A stretch of DNA of 64,000 bases from Artocarpus heterophyllus (GCA_025403435.1 CM046348.1:17583679-17647678), one strand, 5' to 3'. Positions 22,191 through 35,002 are shown, numbered from the stretch's first letter. The notes: a model not told the origin generated them from the sequence alone. Translations and numbers: made by a program.

Positions 22191-22560
22191 TCAGACCAAA
22201 TTGAGTTTTAATAAGAGTATAAAAATTAGGAAATATTTAAAGTACATCAGATTTAGCCTTAGCAGATATACACTGAAGTGTGAAACTGAGGGCCCAACCT
22301 GTTGCAAATCGGAAGTAGAAGGAGAGCTAGCCTGAAGTTGCATACTCAAGAGTGTAATGAGCTGCTGAACTTGACTTGAGGTGAGTGAGTTGAGCGAAGA
22401 TTCTGGTGCAGAAGATAGCTGACCATCAATCAAGGAAGAGTTGATGGAGGAAGTAGCCTGGTTAGTGTGAGCCTTTAATTGAGGCACCTTTGAGGGAGCT
22501 GTGCTTTGTTGCTTGTATCCATTTAGATAACCATGAGTTTGTAGCATTTCTTAATCTTCG
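22191..22560 (-). pseudogene. copia-2 gag C-terminal part fused to integrase scrap
   Basis: The sequence next to the solo LTR continues the gag zinc-knuckle region with the HGYLNGYK segment, then Gln/Ser-rich gag tail. It passes directly into integrase-like sequence near 22270, which points to an internal deletion that removed protease and the integrase start. Confidence 0.6.
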
Positions 22561-22566
22561 TAGTAT

Positions 22567-25348
22567 TGTTGGAATTAAATATGAAAATGAACTGGAAGAC
22601 ACACATTGTTGATAGACAAATTTTTTAAAAATTTTGTTTATGGGGAACGGCTATATATAATTTTAATTAATAATAGAAAGTTTGGAGAATTTTTTTTTTA
22701 TAAACCTCTTGAAGATCTATCAAAGTATTTTAGCTTTTCTCTTTGACAACACAATCTTTCAAGCTAAGCCTCCACATCAATAGAAAGACAAATGGGTATC
22801 AAACTACAAAAATAAATTAATCTTACACTTTTTTTAATCTGCTATGTACTCAACACATGAGATAACAGACCTTTTTTCGAAGAAAGAACTCCCAATTTTT
22901 ATCTTTGAGTATTCTATAAGAGTTACGTAAAAAAAAAAAAAAATTCTGAGATAATTGTTATCTCTAACTTTTTTATATCTAAGGAGTTAGTTATTTTTTA
23001 ATTAATTTTAAATTTAAAATAATCACCCATTAAACTCTTTAATAGATGAATCACAGACACCTACTATCAGATATATGAGTAAGATGCTAAAAACCACCTT
23101 CACTTATTTATTTATTTTTTTTTGGAAAAAATCACATATTCAACACTTAAATACACACACACACGTTTACAACATAGAGAATCATGTTATTCTATATATA
23201 TATTATATATATATATATAATATATTCGTTTAAGTAAATCATGTTATCGTGATTTTTTTTATATAATATATATAGTATTATTAAATCTTATATATATATA
23301 TATATATATATCTTTAAATTCAAAAATAAATTATATTTACTTAAAAATAGATTTTAAATTAATTAATAATTTAATTTTGTGTTTATATTAGAACAGACAA
23401 AATATGGTCCTATTGTATATATGTCACACACAAAATTAAAATTATATTTAAATAATCTTATAATTTAAATATTATCAATTAATTAATTTAAAACATATTT
23501 AATTAATCTCATTAATTAAATATAATTAATTAATTAATTAACTAATGCTTAGTTAAATGTTACAACATTTATCACATTTTATTATGTGTCATAGAGAACA
23601 TTTTTCTATGTTACATTTATATCTCAAGTAGGGGTGAACAACGGGCGGGTGCGGGGCGATTTTTTTAAGTGGCGGGTTGGCGATTAATCAACCCACAAAC
23701 CGCCCATGGAGTGGCAGGCGGTTTCGGTTTGGGGGCGGGCGGTGCAGGTGGGTTGGGTCTACACTAATGTACAATATAATTTTTTGAGCTCTTTTTTATT
23801 AAAAAAAAAGTGAAGAAAATTTGTAGAAAATATAAGACGATAATGTATGAAGCATTCTCAACAACAACCAAGTTTGACGCCTAAAGACAATAACCATATT
23901 CACAAAAAATTAAGAAACATAATCATTCATTGCAACAAGAAACATCAACTATATATGAAGTGATGAATAAAGTCAAGAATTCTTGTTCTTCCATAAAACT
24001 TGTTCATTGGGTTCGAAAATAACAGGATACTACAGATGAAATGATGAACAAAGTCAAATGTTCTTTTTCTTTTTAAAGAATGAGGAGTGGGAGAGGTTTA
24101 GATTAAGATTTTTTTTTTTTTTTTTTTTTAAGAATTAGGCGGGCGGGTTCGGGTTGAACCTGCCCCCTAAAATTTAAAACCGTACCCGTGGGCGGGTTGA
24201 ACCCGCATAGTCTTTTTTTTGGGGGGGCGGTCGGCGGTTGCGGGACGGTTTTTGTGCACCCCTAATCTCAAGTGTGAAATAATTAATTCAGATTTCAATA
24301 ATTGCAAATTAATTATATATAATTCATCCTATGCATTAAATCTAATATAGTATTATATAGGTAGCATTAGGACCTATGGACTTATAATCCAAACTCTAAT
24401 AAATTTGACAATTAATTAAACTCTTTAATTAATATGCTAAATTTATTAGTTAGTGTTACTTCACCAAAAACCTAAAACTAAACTCTTGAGATTATAGTGA
24501 AAATTATTCAAAGAAAATTAGTGAGTAGTCTATCAATATAATCATTACATATAAATCAGTCATCCATAAATAATTCATAATAGGAGCTAGATTTAATTTT
24601 CATTTACTTCTTTTATTACATCTTTATTCTTGAGTTTCAATAATTATTTAATGAACAGTTAATTCATAATCTTATTATGAACGAACGCTCTACTGTTCAA
24701 AACTTGAATCATCAATCAATAGAGCTATTTTTTAACTTTCATAAGGAAGAAATGGATTCTGTATCTATATAATATTATTCCTAGTCATTTATTTCAGCAT
24801 GTTTCCAAGATGCTAGGTTATGATTTGTATTTAGACAAATCTTACTATGTAAGTCAAAAAACATAATGTCATAAACAAGAGTCTAATAAATACTCAGGAT
24901 TAAGACTGTCATATATATGATCATTATAGTGATAAATTTGAATACTCTATTTGTAACGGATGATTATTAGAGATTCATAATTTATCTTGTCCAGTCCTAT
25001 ATAATCTCATTATATAAAGCACCTCTAATCTAATGTCTCTATATTAATAGAATGGATAAGACTATTTCATTCTAAATAAGATTGGACCGCACTTGTAATA
25101 TTTAATTAAAGATCCCAAACTTTAATTAATTATTATAGACTATTTAGATTATTATCTATAAATTTTATCTCTAAGCATATAACACTTATATGATAAATTT
25201 ATAGTCACATAAATAATCAAGAAATTTTCTTAATGTTTATAAAAGTATTCATAATACATATAAGCAACCAAAATAATTACAAATGTTATTTTATTTATTT
25301 ATTAATAATATGTATGATGTCATTGCTTATAGGGCACCAATCCTAACA
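22567..25348 (-). mobile_element. Solo LTR of a second copia-type family, inserted in copia-2 gag
   Basis: Begins TGTTGG and ends CCTAACA on the plus strand; on the minus strand it starts TGTTAGGATTGGTGCCC, a familiar copia LTR start. A perfect 5-bp duplication, AGTAT, flanks it (22562-22566 and 25349-25353). There is no internal coding region, PBS or second LTR, so it is a solo LTR of about 2.1 kb, enlarged by a hAT insertion. On both sides the copia-2 gag zinc-knuckle sequence resumes. Confidence 0.88.
23629..24264. mobile_element. Non-autonomous hAT element nested in the solo LTR
   Basis: Terminal inverted repeats TAGGGGTGAACAA (left) and TAGGGGTGCACAA (right, read inward) and a perfect 8-bp target duplication, ATCTCAAG (23621-23628 and 24265-24272), identify hAT. 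The subterminal regions are full of GCGGGTT words. Length is 636 bp, with no transposase. Confidence 0.93.
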
Positions 25349-25353
25349 AGTAT

Positions 25354-26040
25354 GATTTTGTAAATTGCAGTGAGTACAAACCGACCTCTCACATTTTGAT
25401 TTGGAGCCAAACTAAGCAGTAGAGGCATTTGCAGATGAAGAATTTGGAGAACCAAGCTGACCAGAATTTGTAGAGAAAGAGAAACCACCAAGGTCGATAA
25501 TGCGTTGCCATTCATCTTGAATCAGGAGAGCAAAAACCTCACTAATAGGAAGATGAGGATCCATCATTAAAATATGACCTTGAACTTGAGCAAACGATTC
25601 ATTGAGCCCTATTAAAGAATTGCATCACATATTCTCGATGTTGATAATTGAGCCAAGGCTTCATACCACCATAGTGACAGACATGAATCAATTAAACAGC
25701 TCACAATTCGTCTCGGAAGATCTTCAACCGAGTGTTCATGTCCAGAGAACCTTGATGAAGAGCAATAATATGAGTCTTGATTTGGAAAAATGAGAGGTTA
25801 ATTGCTCTGATCAAGAGCTCACGCAGATCATTCTAAATTTTCGCACGAATGTCAAAATAGAGGAGAATACCAACAATCTGACGAGAAATGACGTTCAAAA
25901 TCCAAGAGATCACCATGCTATTGCATTGTGTCCAAGCACTATAAAGAAGATCTGTGGAGGACGGAGTAGGAATGTTGCCATCGATGAACGCCAACTTGTT
26001 CTTCGTTGTAAGAGCAGTGATCATCGCATGACTTCATGAC
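25354..26040 (-). pseudogene. copia-2 gag N-terminal part
   Basis: Read on the minus strand from near the 5' LTR, fragments in shifting frames match copia gag: an N-terminal segment (26024 downwards, MITALTTKNKLAFIDG) and, near 25370-25430, a knuckle-like CTHCNLQNHTC. Many frame breaks are present. It is interrupted on the left by the solo LTR. Confidence 0.7.
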
Positions 26041-26221
26041 TTGCAATTAGAACCAGTAAGAGAATGAGAAACAAGGGATAGACCAGGGTGATTGGAATTA
26101 TGAAGGAAGCCAAAAAGTAACAATGCCCACTCTGTTATTGGTTGCTCCACCTCTCACCATTAGAAAAGAAGCGAAGGAGAATATGAAGAAGAAGAACCAA
26201 AAGAAAAAAGCTCTGATACTA

Positions 26222-26464
26222 TTTTAGAAGAAGAACTCACTGAGATGGAGCTAATTCTGTTGATTCTTATTCATTGTAATGAAAAAGAGTACAAACTATT
26301 TGCATAATAGTCACAACCAAAAATAGAATACATAATATCCAAGACTAACTAATTCTTGAAAAAGGAAGAAAAGGAAAATATGGGACCACTCAAGACCACA
26401 CTGATGCATAACTAACTACAATGCTCATGAAAAGGGCAATACCATAAATAACCCCTTAATTCTA
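26222..26464 (-). repeat. copia-2 5' LTR
   Basis: A 243-bp LTR matching the left copy without the MITE. The adjoining minus-strand primer site is TAGTATCAGAGC, one base off the iMet consensus. Its outer end is immediately followed by the Harbinger-type element at 26466. Confidence 0.85.
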
Positions 26465-26465
26465 A

Positions 26466-26996
26466 GGGGCCGTTTGTTTCACGCATTCGAACAATTTATA
26501 GTTAAATTTTTAGAATCTTTTAGATACGTGTTTGTTTCCCTTAAAGTTCAAATCAAATGAATTATTTGAATTCATTTTTTTGAGTTCTACTCCCCCTTGA
26601 ACTCTCTGGACTCAGAAATATTTGCTACAATAAAAGCTGAAATTCTCTTTCCTACATTTGAGCAAAAAAAATCATAACTTCTTCATTTGATATCCGATTG
26701 AAACGATTCTTTTTTTGTTGTGTTCCTAATGAAGAGAGGAACAAATCAAGATCCATATTTTATCTTTTCTAGGATCATGAATATTAAGATTTTGCTAGAT
26801 TTGTTAATAAATTAAAAATCTTTTCCACTATCTATCCAAACACAAATTCTAATTTTATTCTCTATTCAGATTAATACTTTAAATGCACATATGAACTTCA
26901 ATTCAAATAACAATTCAAATTACCAATTCAAATCATGTAACTCAAATCAAAGTAATTTAAATCAACAAAATTCGAATCTATTTATCAAACAGACCC
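26466..26996. mobile_element. PIF/Harbinger-type (Tourist-like) non-autonomous element
   Basis: Flanked by the 3-bp duplication TAA (26463-26465 and 26997-26999). Inverted ends are GGGGCCGTTTGTTT and GGGTCTGTTTGATA (right end read inward), typical of PIF/Harbinger. It is 531 bp without transposase. It landed on the last bases of the copia-2 LTR. Interior words recur in two tandem modules near 48600-49060. Confidence 0.85.
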
Positions 26997-26999
26997 TAA

Positions 27000-27340
27000 A
27001 AGTCTAAAGCTAGAGCTTGGTCAGGAAACTCCTATGGTTACTTAAATACACTTTTCTTCCCTTCCTTTTTTTTTACAAGCATACTTAAATGTAAAAAACT
27101 ATGGCTGGATGCCTTTTATCCCCTTCGGAGCAGAACAAAATAATAGTCATTTGATGGCTATCTAGTGACTGTAATAAAATGAGTCTATAATTTGGAAAAT
27201 AATCTTGGATGTCGAAAACTAATCATGCACACTTTTTTATAAAATAACAATTTTCATCCAAAATCAATCTTAACCATTAATTTAATACGCTTTAAATCAT
27301 AGCCCTTGATTTCACAAAATGTCCAAACCTTGACAAGTTT
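27000..27340. other. Short spacer, nothing recognised
   Basis: AT-rich sequence between the Harbinger-type element and the gypsy-3 LTR. No gene, repeat or regulatory site is evident. Confidence 0.5.
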
Positions 27341-29793
27341 TGTAATGATCTAAATTTTAATTAATAATTATTAGTATGCTAATTGGTAATTAGTGTGCCA
27401 AATTAAAATTTTAAGATTAATTAATCACTTTTAATTTTATTTTTCTAAATTCATTTAATTTAGTTTAAGTCATTTTCAATAAGTATTAAATTCTTTAAAA
27501 CAAATTCTGGAATTTCACTTTTATTATTTTATCAGTTTAAATTAAATTGCAACTCTTTCTTTTGATTGATTTATTTAAAAACTAAGCCTAACAAATGTCA
27601 AAATACCCAACAAGTCCTTATTGTTTTGATCAAACCAAATATCACGTAAAAATTGAGTGGTGGCAGACTTTAAAGCTCCACTTTAGAAACCATGTGCTGA
27701 ATATGGTTTTGGCCTAGAAATCACCAATAGAAATTAGATTAAAGACCTAAGCTATTTACACCTATCCACACTCTCTCCCTATCTCTTACCCTCACGTCAC
27801 ACACTCTCTCTCCTATTTGTGTTTCAAACTCAAAACCAAAACTCTTCCTCTCAAGGCAAAACAAAAGCAAAATCTGAAGTCCATACTTTGATTTTTCAAC
27901 AAGATTGAGATTATAAACCTTGTAATTTGCTTTATGTTTAAATTTTTGGAATTCATCTTCTGTTTTAAAGTCTTATATTGCTTCTTTGGGTTTGGTTGTT
28001 GGCATTTGTTTATTAGTTATGTTTTTGAAGCTTTTATGTTAAAACTTATTATGTATGTGGACATGTAGAAGCTAATTATAGTTTTAATGTATTTGAGAAT
28101 GATGAAAAAACGTTTATGAAATTTTGTACATAATTTATATGGTTTTATGCATGAAATTTGCTTGGCTAATGCTGACAAATTTAGGTTGAACTTTTTCTTG
28201 TTTATGTTTTTCACATTTTTAAACAAAAACATAGAAATGATACATGAGTGGATTATTTAGATATAAATACTGTAAAATGAGTTTTATAAAGTTGATATGA
28301 AGGTTTTTGACCTTTAGAACATGATTTGGATACATTCGAACTGATTTAGAGGAGTTTGAACTCGATTCGAATTTGGGTTCTCAAAACAGAGCACCGCTGC
28401 CCTCGACTTCGCTGTTAGACGTGTTTGTATAATGTGGTCAACTATGCAACCACATGACACACGAATAGCCGAGGGTAGTATACCGCGGTCAACTATGCAG
28501 CACCAAAAGGCACTCTTTTGAACCACCCGAGCCCTTTTTGTTCCAAATTGAATTTTAAGTGTGATTTCACTTGGTTTAATGATAAAAAATTATTGTAAAT
28601 GCATTTTAAAGGGCGATTGGTTGCCATATGCACAAATGTAAAATTTTAATTCGCATATTAGTGCTTTATCTCTAAGTTTTGATATTAATAATTGAGTTTA
28701 CACCTAAGGTTGTTTGCTGTCCCTATGGAGCTAATGTTAGCGGTGCAAGATTACAGTGTAGACATGTTTGGTGTTAGAAAATCGAGGTAGGACTCTATAT
28801 CCCTTCCTTTGTAGCCATAAATTTGATAAGTGTTTGGCCATATCTCATAGTCTTAAATGTTTTTAAGAATTGAATTGCATTTAAAATATTTTCAAACGTT
28901 TTGAAAATATGTATGTAAGAAAAATGATCTTAAATGAATATCAACATCTCGATTTAAGCATCAACGAGTGAGATAGAGTATTTAAATGATTTTCTAAACA
29001 CCAATCAATTAAGACCCCAATTGGTTGACTTTTAAGTGCATAATGCCACACAAAGATTAGGTCATGCTGAGGGCGACCTAAGGGGCAGGTCCTAAAACTT
29101 GGTCTAGGGCTACTATAGTGATGATTAGATTAGGCTTTGCATATGGTAAGTATTAATATATGATTTGAGATGAATCACGAGATAATTAAAGGTAAGAACC
29201 CTTGTTACATATTAAGCCGTTTATTTATCTCTCATTTTAATTCCAGTTATGTACCATTATGTTACTTTATTTATTCATTTCAAATGTTGTTTTAGAACTT
29301 AAGTAATGCTGAGTCTTTCACTCCTGATTTCTACTATTTTGTTTTCCTCTCTATAGGTAGTTCGCGGTAAATAACTGGGTAGATTGCAGCTGGTTTACTT
29401 GCAGAGTCTGTGAGTTGTTTAGTTTTCTGTTTTATCAAGACATGTAATAATGAGACTTAATCACTCTCTTTGACCTGTGTTTGTTAGACTGTGGTTTGGT
29501 TGTATTTCCCTTTCTATGTCTAAGTTATGTATGCATTGCTGTGGGTCCGTTGGGACCTAGATGGTAATTGGTGAATTTTTAAGTTTTCAATGACTTTGGA
29601 GTTATTTCAGTAATTTCTCTTTTATGCAATGAATAAATAATTAAAGTTATTCACCTTTATGTTTATTTTGTCCCTTTTAAATTTTCCTATAAATGCTTTT
29701 GAATTAAGATAATCCTTTATGTTTAAAGGTTCATTTTAATTAATTATTTTTAATTAAGCAGCCATGTCACCATCCCGGATTGGGGGAGTGACA
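27341..29793 (+). repeat. gypsy-3 5' LTR
   Basis: Starts TGTAATGATC and ends GGGGGAGTGACA. The layout parallels gypsy-1: an AT-rich start, a CT-rich leader (27770-27840), a GC-rich hairpin patch (28385-28475, CCCTCG pairing with CGAGGG), then conserved 3' blocks. The GC patch is at the place where gypsy-1 has its palindrome modules but has a different sequence. Confidence 0.85.
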
Positions 29794-29796
29794 GCT

Positions 29797-29809
29797 TGGT
29801 ATTAGAGCC
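29797..29809 (+). other. Primer-binding site of gypsy-3
   Basis: TGGTATTAGAGCC, a one-base variant of the iMet primer site, starting four bases after the LTR. It confirms plus-strand orientation. Confidence 0.85.
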
Positions 29810-29898
29810 TTAGGTTTTTGAAACCTTGGGAATTATGCATACATATATAAGATATTGAAAACCAATGGCAGTCCAGTTTTCTTTTCAAAATTGAGAGA

Positions 29899-30700
29899 AT
29901 GGTACCAAGATGTCGGCCCACTATTGTTGGTATAGACCCTGTTCATAACGAGGGATTAAGGAATGCCATGTTCACTACTTTCAGAAAGAGGGCGATGAGA
30001 GTGCAAGGCAAGAATCCTGCAATGAGTCACCGACCGGAGTATTTTTGGGAGTTCCAACATGCGGCAATGCTGACCTTTGATTGGAGTGGAGAACCTCAAG
30101 CAGCTGAGTACTGGTTTGACTCAATGGTGAAGCATTTAGACACTTTGGGCATGCCTGCTAATCTTTGCGTTGAGTTTGTAGCATACAAACTAGAAGGCAG
30201 CGCCAAGTAGAAACAAGTGAAGAATACTGAAAATAATAGGAACATTGATTAGACTGGATTCAAGAAGCTGTTTTATGATTGCTATTTTCCTTAGCGATAC
30301 AAGGATCAAAGGATCACTAAGTTCTACCGTTTGGAACAAGGTGAAATGACAGTCCAGGATTTTAAGTTGTTTCGTTAGTAGTCACATATGAGGAAGAAAG
30401 GTGTATTAAGTTTCGAGAGGGACTTAAGGGTTCTATCCAGTTTCGGTTGGTTACTCTAAAGATTCGGACATATGGTGATTTGGTACTGTTGGCATTGTCA
30501 GTTAAAAGGGATAATGCCAACTACTATGAAAGTCAGAAAAGGAACAACGATGGACCCTAAAGAAACAACCAAAGGAGCAACAATAGCAATTAATAGTCAG
30601 AACAGTAGGAGGCATCAGAACAGTGGTGGTACCAACAATGGCAGTAGTAGTTCATCCGACAGTAGTTGAAACAACCCCTATAGCATTCATTATCACCATT
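29899..30700 (+). pseudogene. gypsy-3 gag, broken and truncated
   Basis: Starts ATG at 29899 and resembles gypsy-1 Gag (LTFDWSGEPQAAEYWFDSM, KHLDTLGMPANLCVEFVAYKLEG). Premature TAG codons follow at about 30208 and twice more before 30300, where the family has Trp or Gln. Later frames show the YRLEQGEM segment, an Asn/Ser-rich linker (30540-30670) and the beginning of the knuckle region. It ends at the copia-1 LTR. Confidence 0.85.
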
Positions 30701-30715
30701 GCAAGGGTTAGAAAA

Positions 30716-31971
30716 TGATACGCAGTGGAATTTTAAAATTTTTAAATGAAAGTCTTTTCCAAATAACAAGCCTGACATGCTAAGTACATAAATTAATAAC
30801 AGATCTTACATACCTCTTTTGTATACTAAAGACAATAGAAAAACTGAGTAGAGAAGAACGTTCCAGAAGAGCCTTAACCAACTAGTCTTTCTTGCTATTC
30901 TTTTTCCACGATCAGAGTACAAGCAGTCACACATCGTACAGTCTTTCCTCTGATGACTCTCCTTTCAACCACTTGAGAATTCTTGGAGCTAAGGTTTGTG
31001 ATGTTGAACAATAGCTCTCCAGGAGTTTTAGAGTTTCTCTCACTAGAGTACTCACTCTATGCCTCTCAAATGATCTAAGAAACAATGAAAAATAGTTCCC
31101 TTTATATAGTGGTCGAATTTGGGGTTAGTCCTTATGATATTAAGCTTCAAAATTCGAGTATAGATCAACTTCTAATAAAAAACACATCAAAAACACATAA
31201 CTTGATTATCGCATGTTCAACATGTTGATATGGGAGATCGGCCTGCTAAACTTGGCCATCGGCTTGCCGACCGAACGATAATCTTGAGATCTTAGAATAT
31301 CTTATTTCACATGAGAATCTTAGGTAGAGCTTTAGTTTAATTCAAATAACCCAATAAAGAAGTTATCTGATTAAAACAGTCATACACAGATAATCCGATA
31401 TTAAATAAAATGTTATCCAAATAAGTCAACATATTTATCTTGAAATAATTTGACAAAATTAATTCAACTAATAAACTAACATGAATTATTAAATCTACTC
31501 TTATCGAATTTCAGCCAATCTAATAATTAACACAAGTCACCAATATATAGGAAAAACATGCTGTATCGTTACAAAAATTGTTATGAGCTAGCAAAAGGTA
31601 CCTGATGAATATATATAGATCAAGCTCCTATAATTATAAAATAACATTTACATATATTTTCTAATTAACTCTAACGCTACTCCACTAAAAGCTTAGAACT
31701 ACACTCTCAAACTATATAAAATTACAAAGCTTCAATGACTAATCGTCCATGACATATCATAATGTGTGACATCCCCCTATGATATTCATAATTGGCTTAA
31801 GAATAAATTTCATTTTACTTTTTTGATTATTTTTATCTTATGTTCTGTTATCTCATTATTGGAATACTTACTATTCATAAATAGTATAGCATTCAGTTAC
31901 ACCTATGTATCCAAATGGTTGAGTACTCTAGTCTTCTAATTACAGGATAATGCCTATAACAAAATATCATT
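30716..31971 (-). repeat. copia-1 3' LTR, part 1 (left of gypsy-2)
   Basis: Aligns with the right LTR from 44298 on. It carries a TATA box (31096-31113, minus-strand CCACTATATAAAGGGAAC) and a short palindrome patch at 31238-31275 (GATCGGCCTGC, ATCGGCTTGCCGACC), which is shorter than that of the right LTR. The LTR continues after gypsy-2 at 38705. Confidence 0.88.
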
Positions 31972-32229
31972 TGTAACGCCCCCTTACGGACAGTTACAGA
32001 TATCGTTACATTCATATATTACATACTTTTTCATTGAGTTCAACCGTATAGCTTGAAGATAGTTTGAAAGCATACATTCAGAAAACATACCCAGGATCCA
32101 TGCAAATATTTTTTATATTTCCATCTTAACAATTAATTACTTGATCATAAACATCCATTTAATATTTAATCAAACCATTGAAAATTGGAAACAAACTTTT
32201 TGAACAGCCTTGGAAAACATTCTTACAGT

Positions 32230-32410
32230 TTGGTAGGCCGAACTGTTGGGTTCGGTAGGCCGAAGATGTCCGGCAGGCCGAAGGTCAAACTTCGGTTAGC
32301 CATCTAAGGCTCTGTAAAATCAGGATTTCAAAATCAAGATGACTGGCAGGCCAGTACAGAGCAATCGACAGGCCGTTCAAGACTTCAGCAGGCCGATCAG
32401 TAACATTCGG
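32230..32410. repeat. GC-rich palindrome modules in gypsy-2 LTR (patch 1)
   Basis: At least eight AGGCCGA/TCGGCC-type words in both orientations within 180 bp, including TTCGGTAGGCCGAA and CCGGCAGGCCGAA, in AT-rich surroundings. In element orientation this is near the LTR end. Confidence 0.75.
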
Positions 32411-34659
32411 CAACTTGACCGACGATTATAAAAATCATTTTTTTAAAAAAAATTTCAATCTCCATAATTGAAATGCGGAAGACAAAATACTTAAAAAAAT
32501 AAGATAAAATAATAAAAGGTAGTTCATATATATTCTTTAAAAAAAACTTATCAATTAATTGTGTTCAAAATATCAATCATAATTTAAATCATCAACAACT
32601 TCCTTCTTGGCATTCTTTTGTTTGCAATTCATCGTTCTTTATACTCACACACCTTCTCATGCCCTCCGTCTAATCCATAACTTTCTTACCCTTATCTGCA
32701 ACATGATATAAAATTAAGTAAGCTAATGCTTAGTAAGTATATGTCATAACATTGGTGTACAATACTTATTTAGGTGATACATATATATACATTTGAACTT
32801 TCATGCTTTGAAACACGTCATCATCATACATGCATAACTTTTGAACATATGAATTTTTCATAAGAAATCTTTAAATAAAATCATCATAGAATAAACATCA
32901 TTAAGAACATAATTTTAAACCTTATAAAATATATCATATTGTAGGTGAGAATGTACTTACTTGTGTAGCTTACTTAATCTTAATTTCGTAGGTGACAACG
33001 CCGCGGTCTCGATGTGCTCACTTCTTCATGTATTCATGTCATACTTTCATAAAAATAGCAATTAACATATATTTTCAAGGGACCGTGAAATCATCAAACT
33101 TCATAATCTCTTCTACTAACATACTTCATCACATATCCTTTCCTTTCTTGAAAATATCAATTTATAAAACATTTCATTACTATAAGAACATTAGATTAAA
33201 ACTGTCAACACAAAATACATCACTGACCTCCATGAATTCAATACTTAATAACTCAACATTTACACATAATTTGAGTACCATACTCAGCAGGGATAAAGTC
33301 AACACATAAACATGTTACCATGATTTTTCTTTAGTCATAAAAATTACATTTAGTATCTAAAAACAAGTCATACATCATACACACAAAATCTGCCAGAATA
33401 ACTAGGCAGTGAACAACTTTAATCTCAGGTCCGTTTAACACCTTTTGACACCATAGAAAAATCTACAAAAATTAACATATACTGTAGACATATAGAAATC
33501 TAACATATCCAAAAATTGGCTTCAACAAAAATCGGAGTAGGTCAAAATACACATTTGAAATCAGTGGTAAAACTAACCTCCATTAACTTATATAGTGAGC
33601 TACATGAGTTCATCATTTTCAAACAATTAAAACACATTAATTTAAACTGTAAAATTCTTACTAAAAACTTATTAATATATGTTACAATACCACAAAATTA
33701 TCTCAAAAACAATAAAATCATTTAATCATACAAAACATCACATAACCAAAAAGTCCAACCATTTTACTGTTAAAGCAGTTTCTAGACCTAGTCTTACTAA
33801 AAATTCCATAACACATAAAATACTCATCAAATCATTACCAAAATTTCCAGTTCATAACTTAACATATATATGAACATTATTGCCAAATTTTGTAGCAAAA
33901 AAAGTACGTTTACCTCTTGAACAAAAATCACATTTTCAAGCATCATAACCAAACAGCAACATTTTTACTATGAGTGGCAGTGGGTAGAAAATTCATATCT
34001 TAATGTAGAAAAATCGAAATAAGTTGAAACTTGGAAGAACATTACATAACATATATATGAACATCATACTAAAATCTCAGAGAAAAATAATATTCCTAGA
34101 AAAAGTTATGGCTGTCGGAGTAAGGAGGAAAACATATTTCAGAAATACCGAAAAAGGGCTCTTACCTCAAAATGAAGCTTCTCTAGTTTATCTTTGAATT
34201 TGGCTAGGTGGAAAGTGAGATTTCTTGGTGTTCTTTTAGGTGTTTGCAGCAGGGAAATGAAGAGAGAAGATGGAGAAGAAAATGTAGAGAAGAGAGAGTG
34301 AGAGAGAGGAGACGTAAGAGAGAGCAAAATTATCGTGAAAAGAGAAATGGAAGTAACGTGCAAAGGAGGCCTGTCTAATCCGTTATTATAAAAAATTTTC
34401 TGATTAAAAGTTGGCTAATTGAATTGGAGAAAGGAGAGGATTGGGGGAAAGTCAAATTACCATCTCATCTTACCATATTTCAACACTTCAAATAGGGAAA
34501 CCATATCAATTACATTCAATCAATCAAAAGTCAAAGGTTTTATTTCCTTAATGAGGAAATTAATCCATAAATATGCCAATTAATCACATTAAACCATCCA
34601 ATCATCGTAATTATCTCAATCACAAATTTGGAGAGACTTTTACTGACTGCTCGTCAGCT

Positions 34660-34775
34660 GTCATCGCCCTGCCGATTCCTCACTTTGGCCTGCCAATTCC
34701 ACAAAGTCTGGCCTGCCGATTCTTTAGGGATAATTCGGCCTATTGAACTTGAAGGTTCGGCCTACCGAACTATCC
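34660..34775. repeat. GC-rich palindrome modules in gypsy-2 LTR (patch 2)
   Basis: Five modules based on GGCCTGCCGA, with spacers such as TTCCACAAAGTC and TTGAAGG. The 5' LTR copy (38345-38460) has the same kind of modules in a different arrangement. Confidence 0.8.
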
Positions 34776-35002
34776 TTACATACATGAATACATCATACAT
34801 TTAAATCATTATGGAATCATAATTAAACATACAATGTAAATAACATGAACACTTGAGTATATCGATTCCACGTGATCGTCACCTGTCATAGCACTTAAAA
34901 TAAATGGTTAGTGACAATAATATCATAAATAAATATGAAAAAACTTAACGTCGTCACTAACATTACTTAATCCGTTACATAGAAATAGGTGGGTGTTACA
35001 AT

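Larger units (their letters stand above)
19391..26464 (-). mobile_element. Ty1/copia retrotransposon copia-2, degenerate and internally deleted
   Basis: Short LTRs (19391-19789 with a MITE inside; 26222-26464) flank a minus-strand copia element. The PPT (purine tract ending GAGGGAAGTAT on the minus strand) adjoins the left LTR. A decayed primer site, TAGTATCAGAGC, adjoins the right LTR. Coding remnants run gag (25354-26040 and 22191-22560), integrase (about 21320-22190) and reverse transcriptase/RNase H (19737-21000). Protease and the integrase N-terminus appear deleted near 22270. A solo LTR of another copia family (22567-25348) splits gag. The left LTR abuts the PPR gene start. Target duplications could not be confirmed. 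Confidence 0.88.
27341..30715 (+). mobile_element. Truncated Ty3/gypsy element gypsy-3 (5' LTR, PBS, partial gag)
   Basis: A plus-strand LTR (27341-29793) is followed by a primer site and gag. Gag stops abruptly at the start of copia-1 (30716). No gypsy sequence resumes after copia-1 (46249 on), so the rest was lost. The LTR shares segments with gypsy-1, including GGGGCAGGTCCT (about 29080) and GAGGTAGGAC (about 28785), which places them in related lineages. Confidence 0.85.
31972..35000 (-). repeat. gypsy-2 3' LTR
   Basis: A long LTR with two palindrome patches, 32230-32410 (GGTAGGCCGAAC, CCGGCAGGCCGAAGG) and 34660-34775 (GGCCTGCCGATT, TTCGGCCTACCGAAC). The second patch has its counterpart in the truncated 5' LTR at 38345-38460 with a different module order. 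Confidence 0.9.

Noticed and set aside
19391..26464. Target duplication for copia-2 (AAACT/AAAGT)
   Set aside because: Only four of five bases match and the right side must be read across a later insertion; not reliable.
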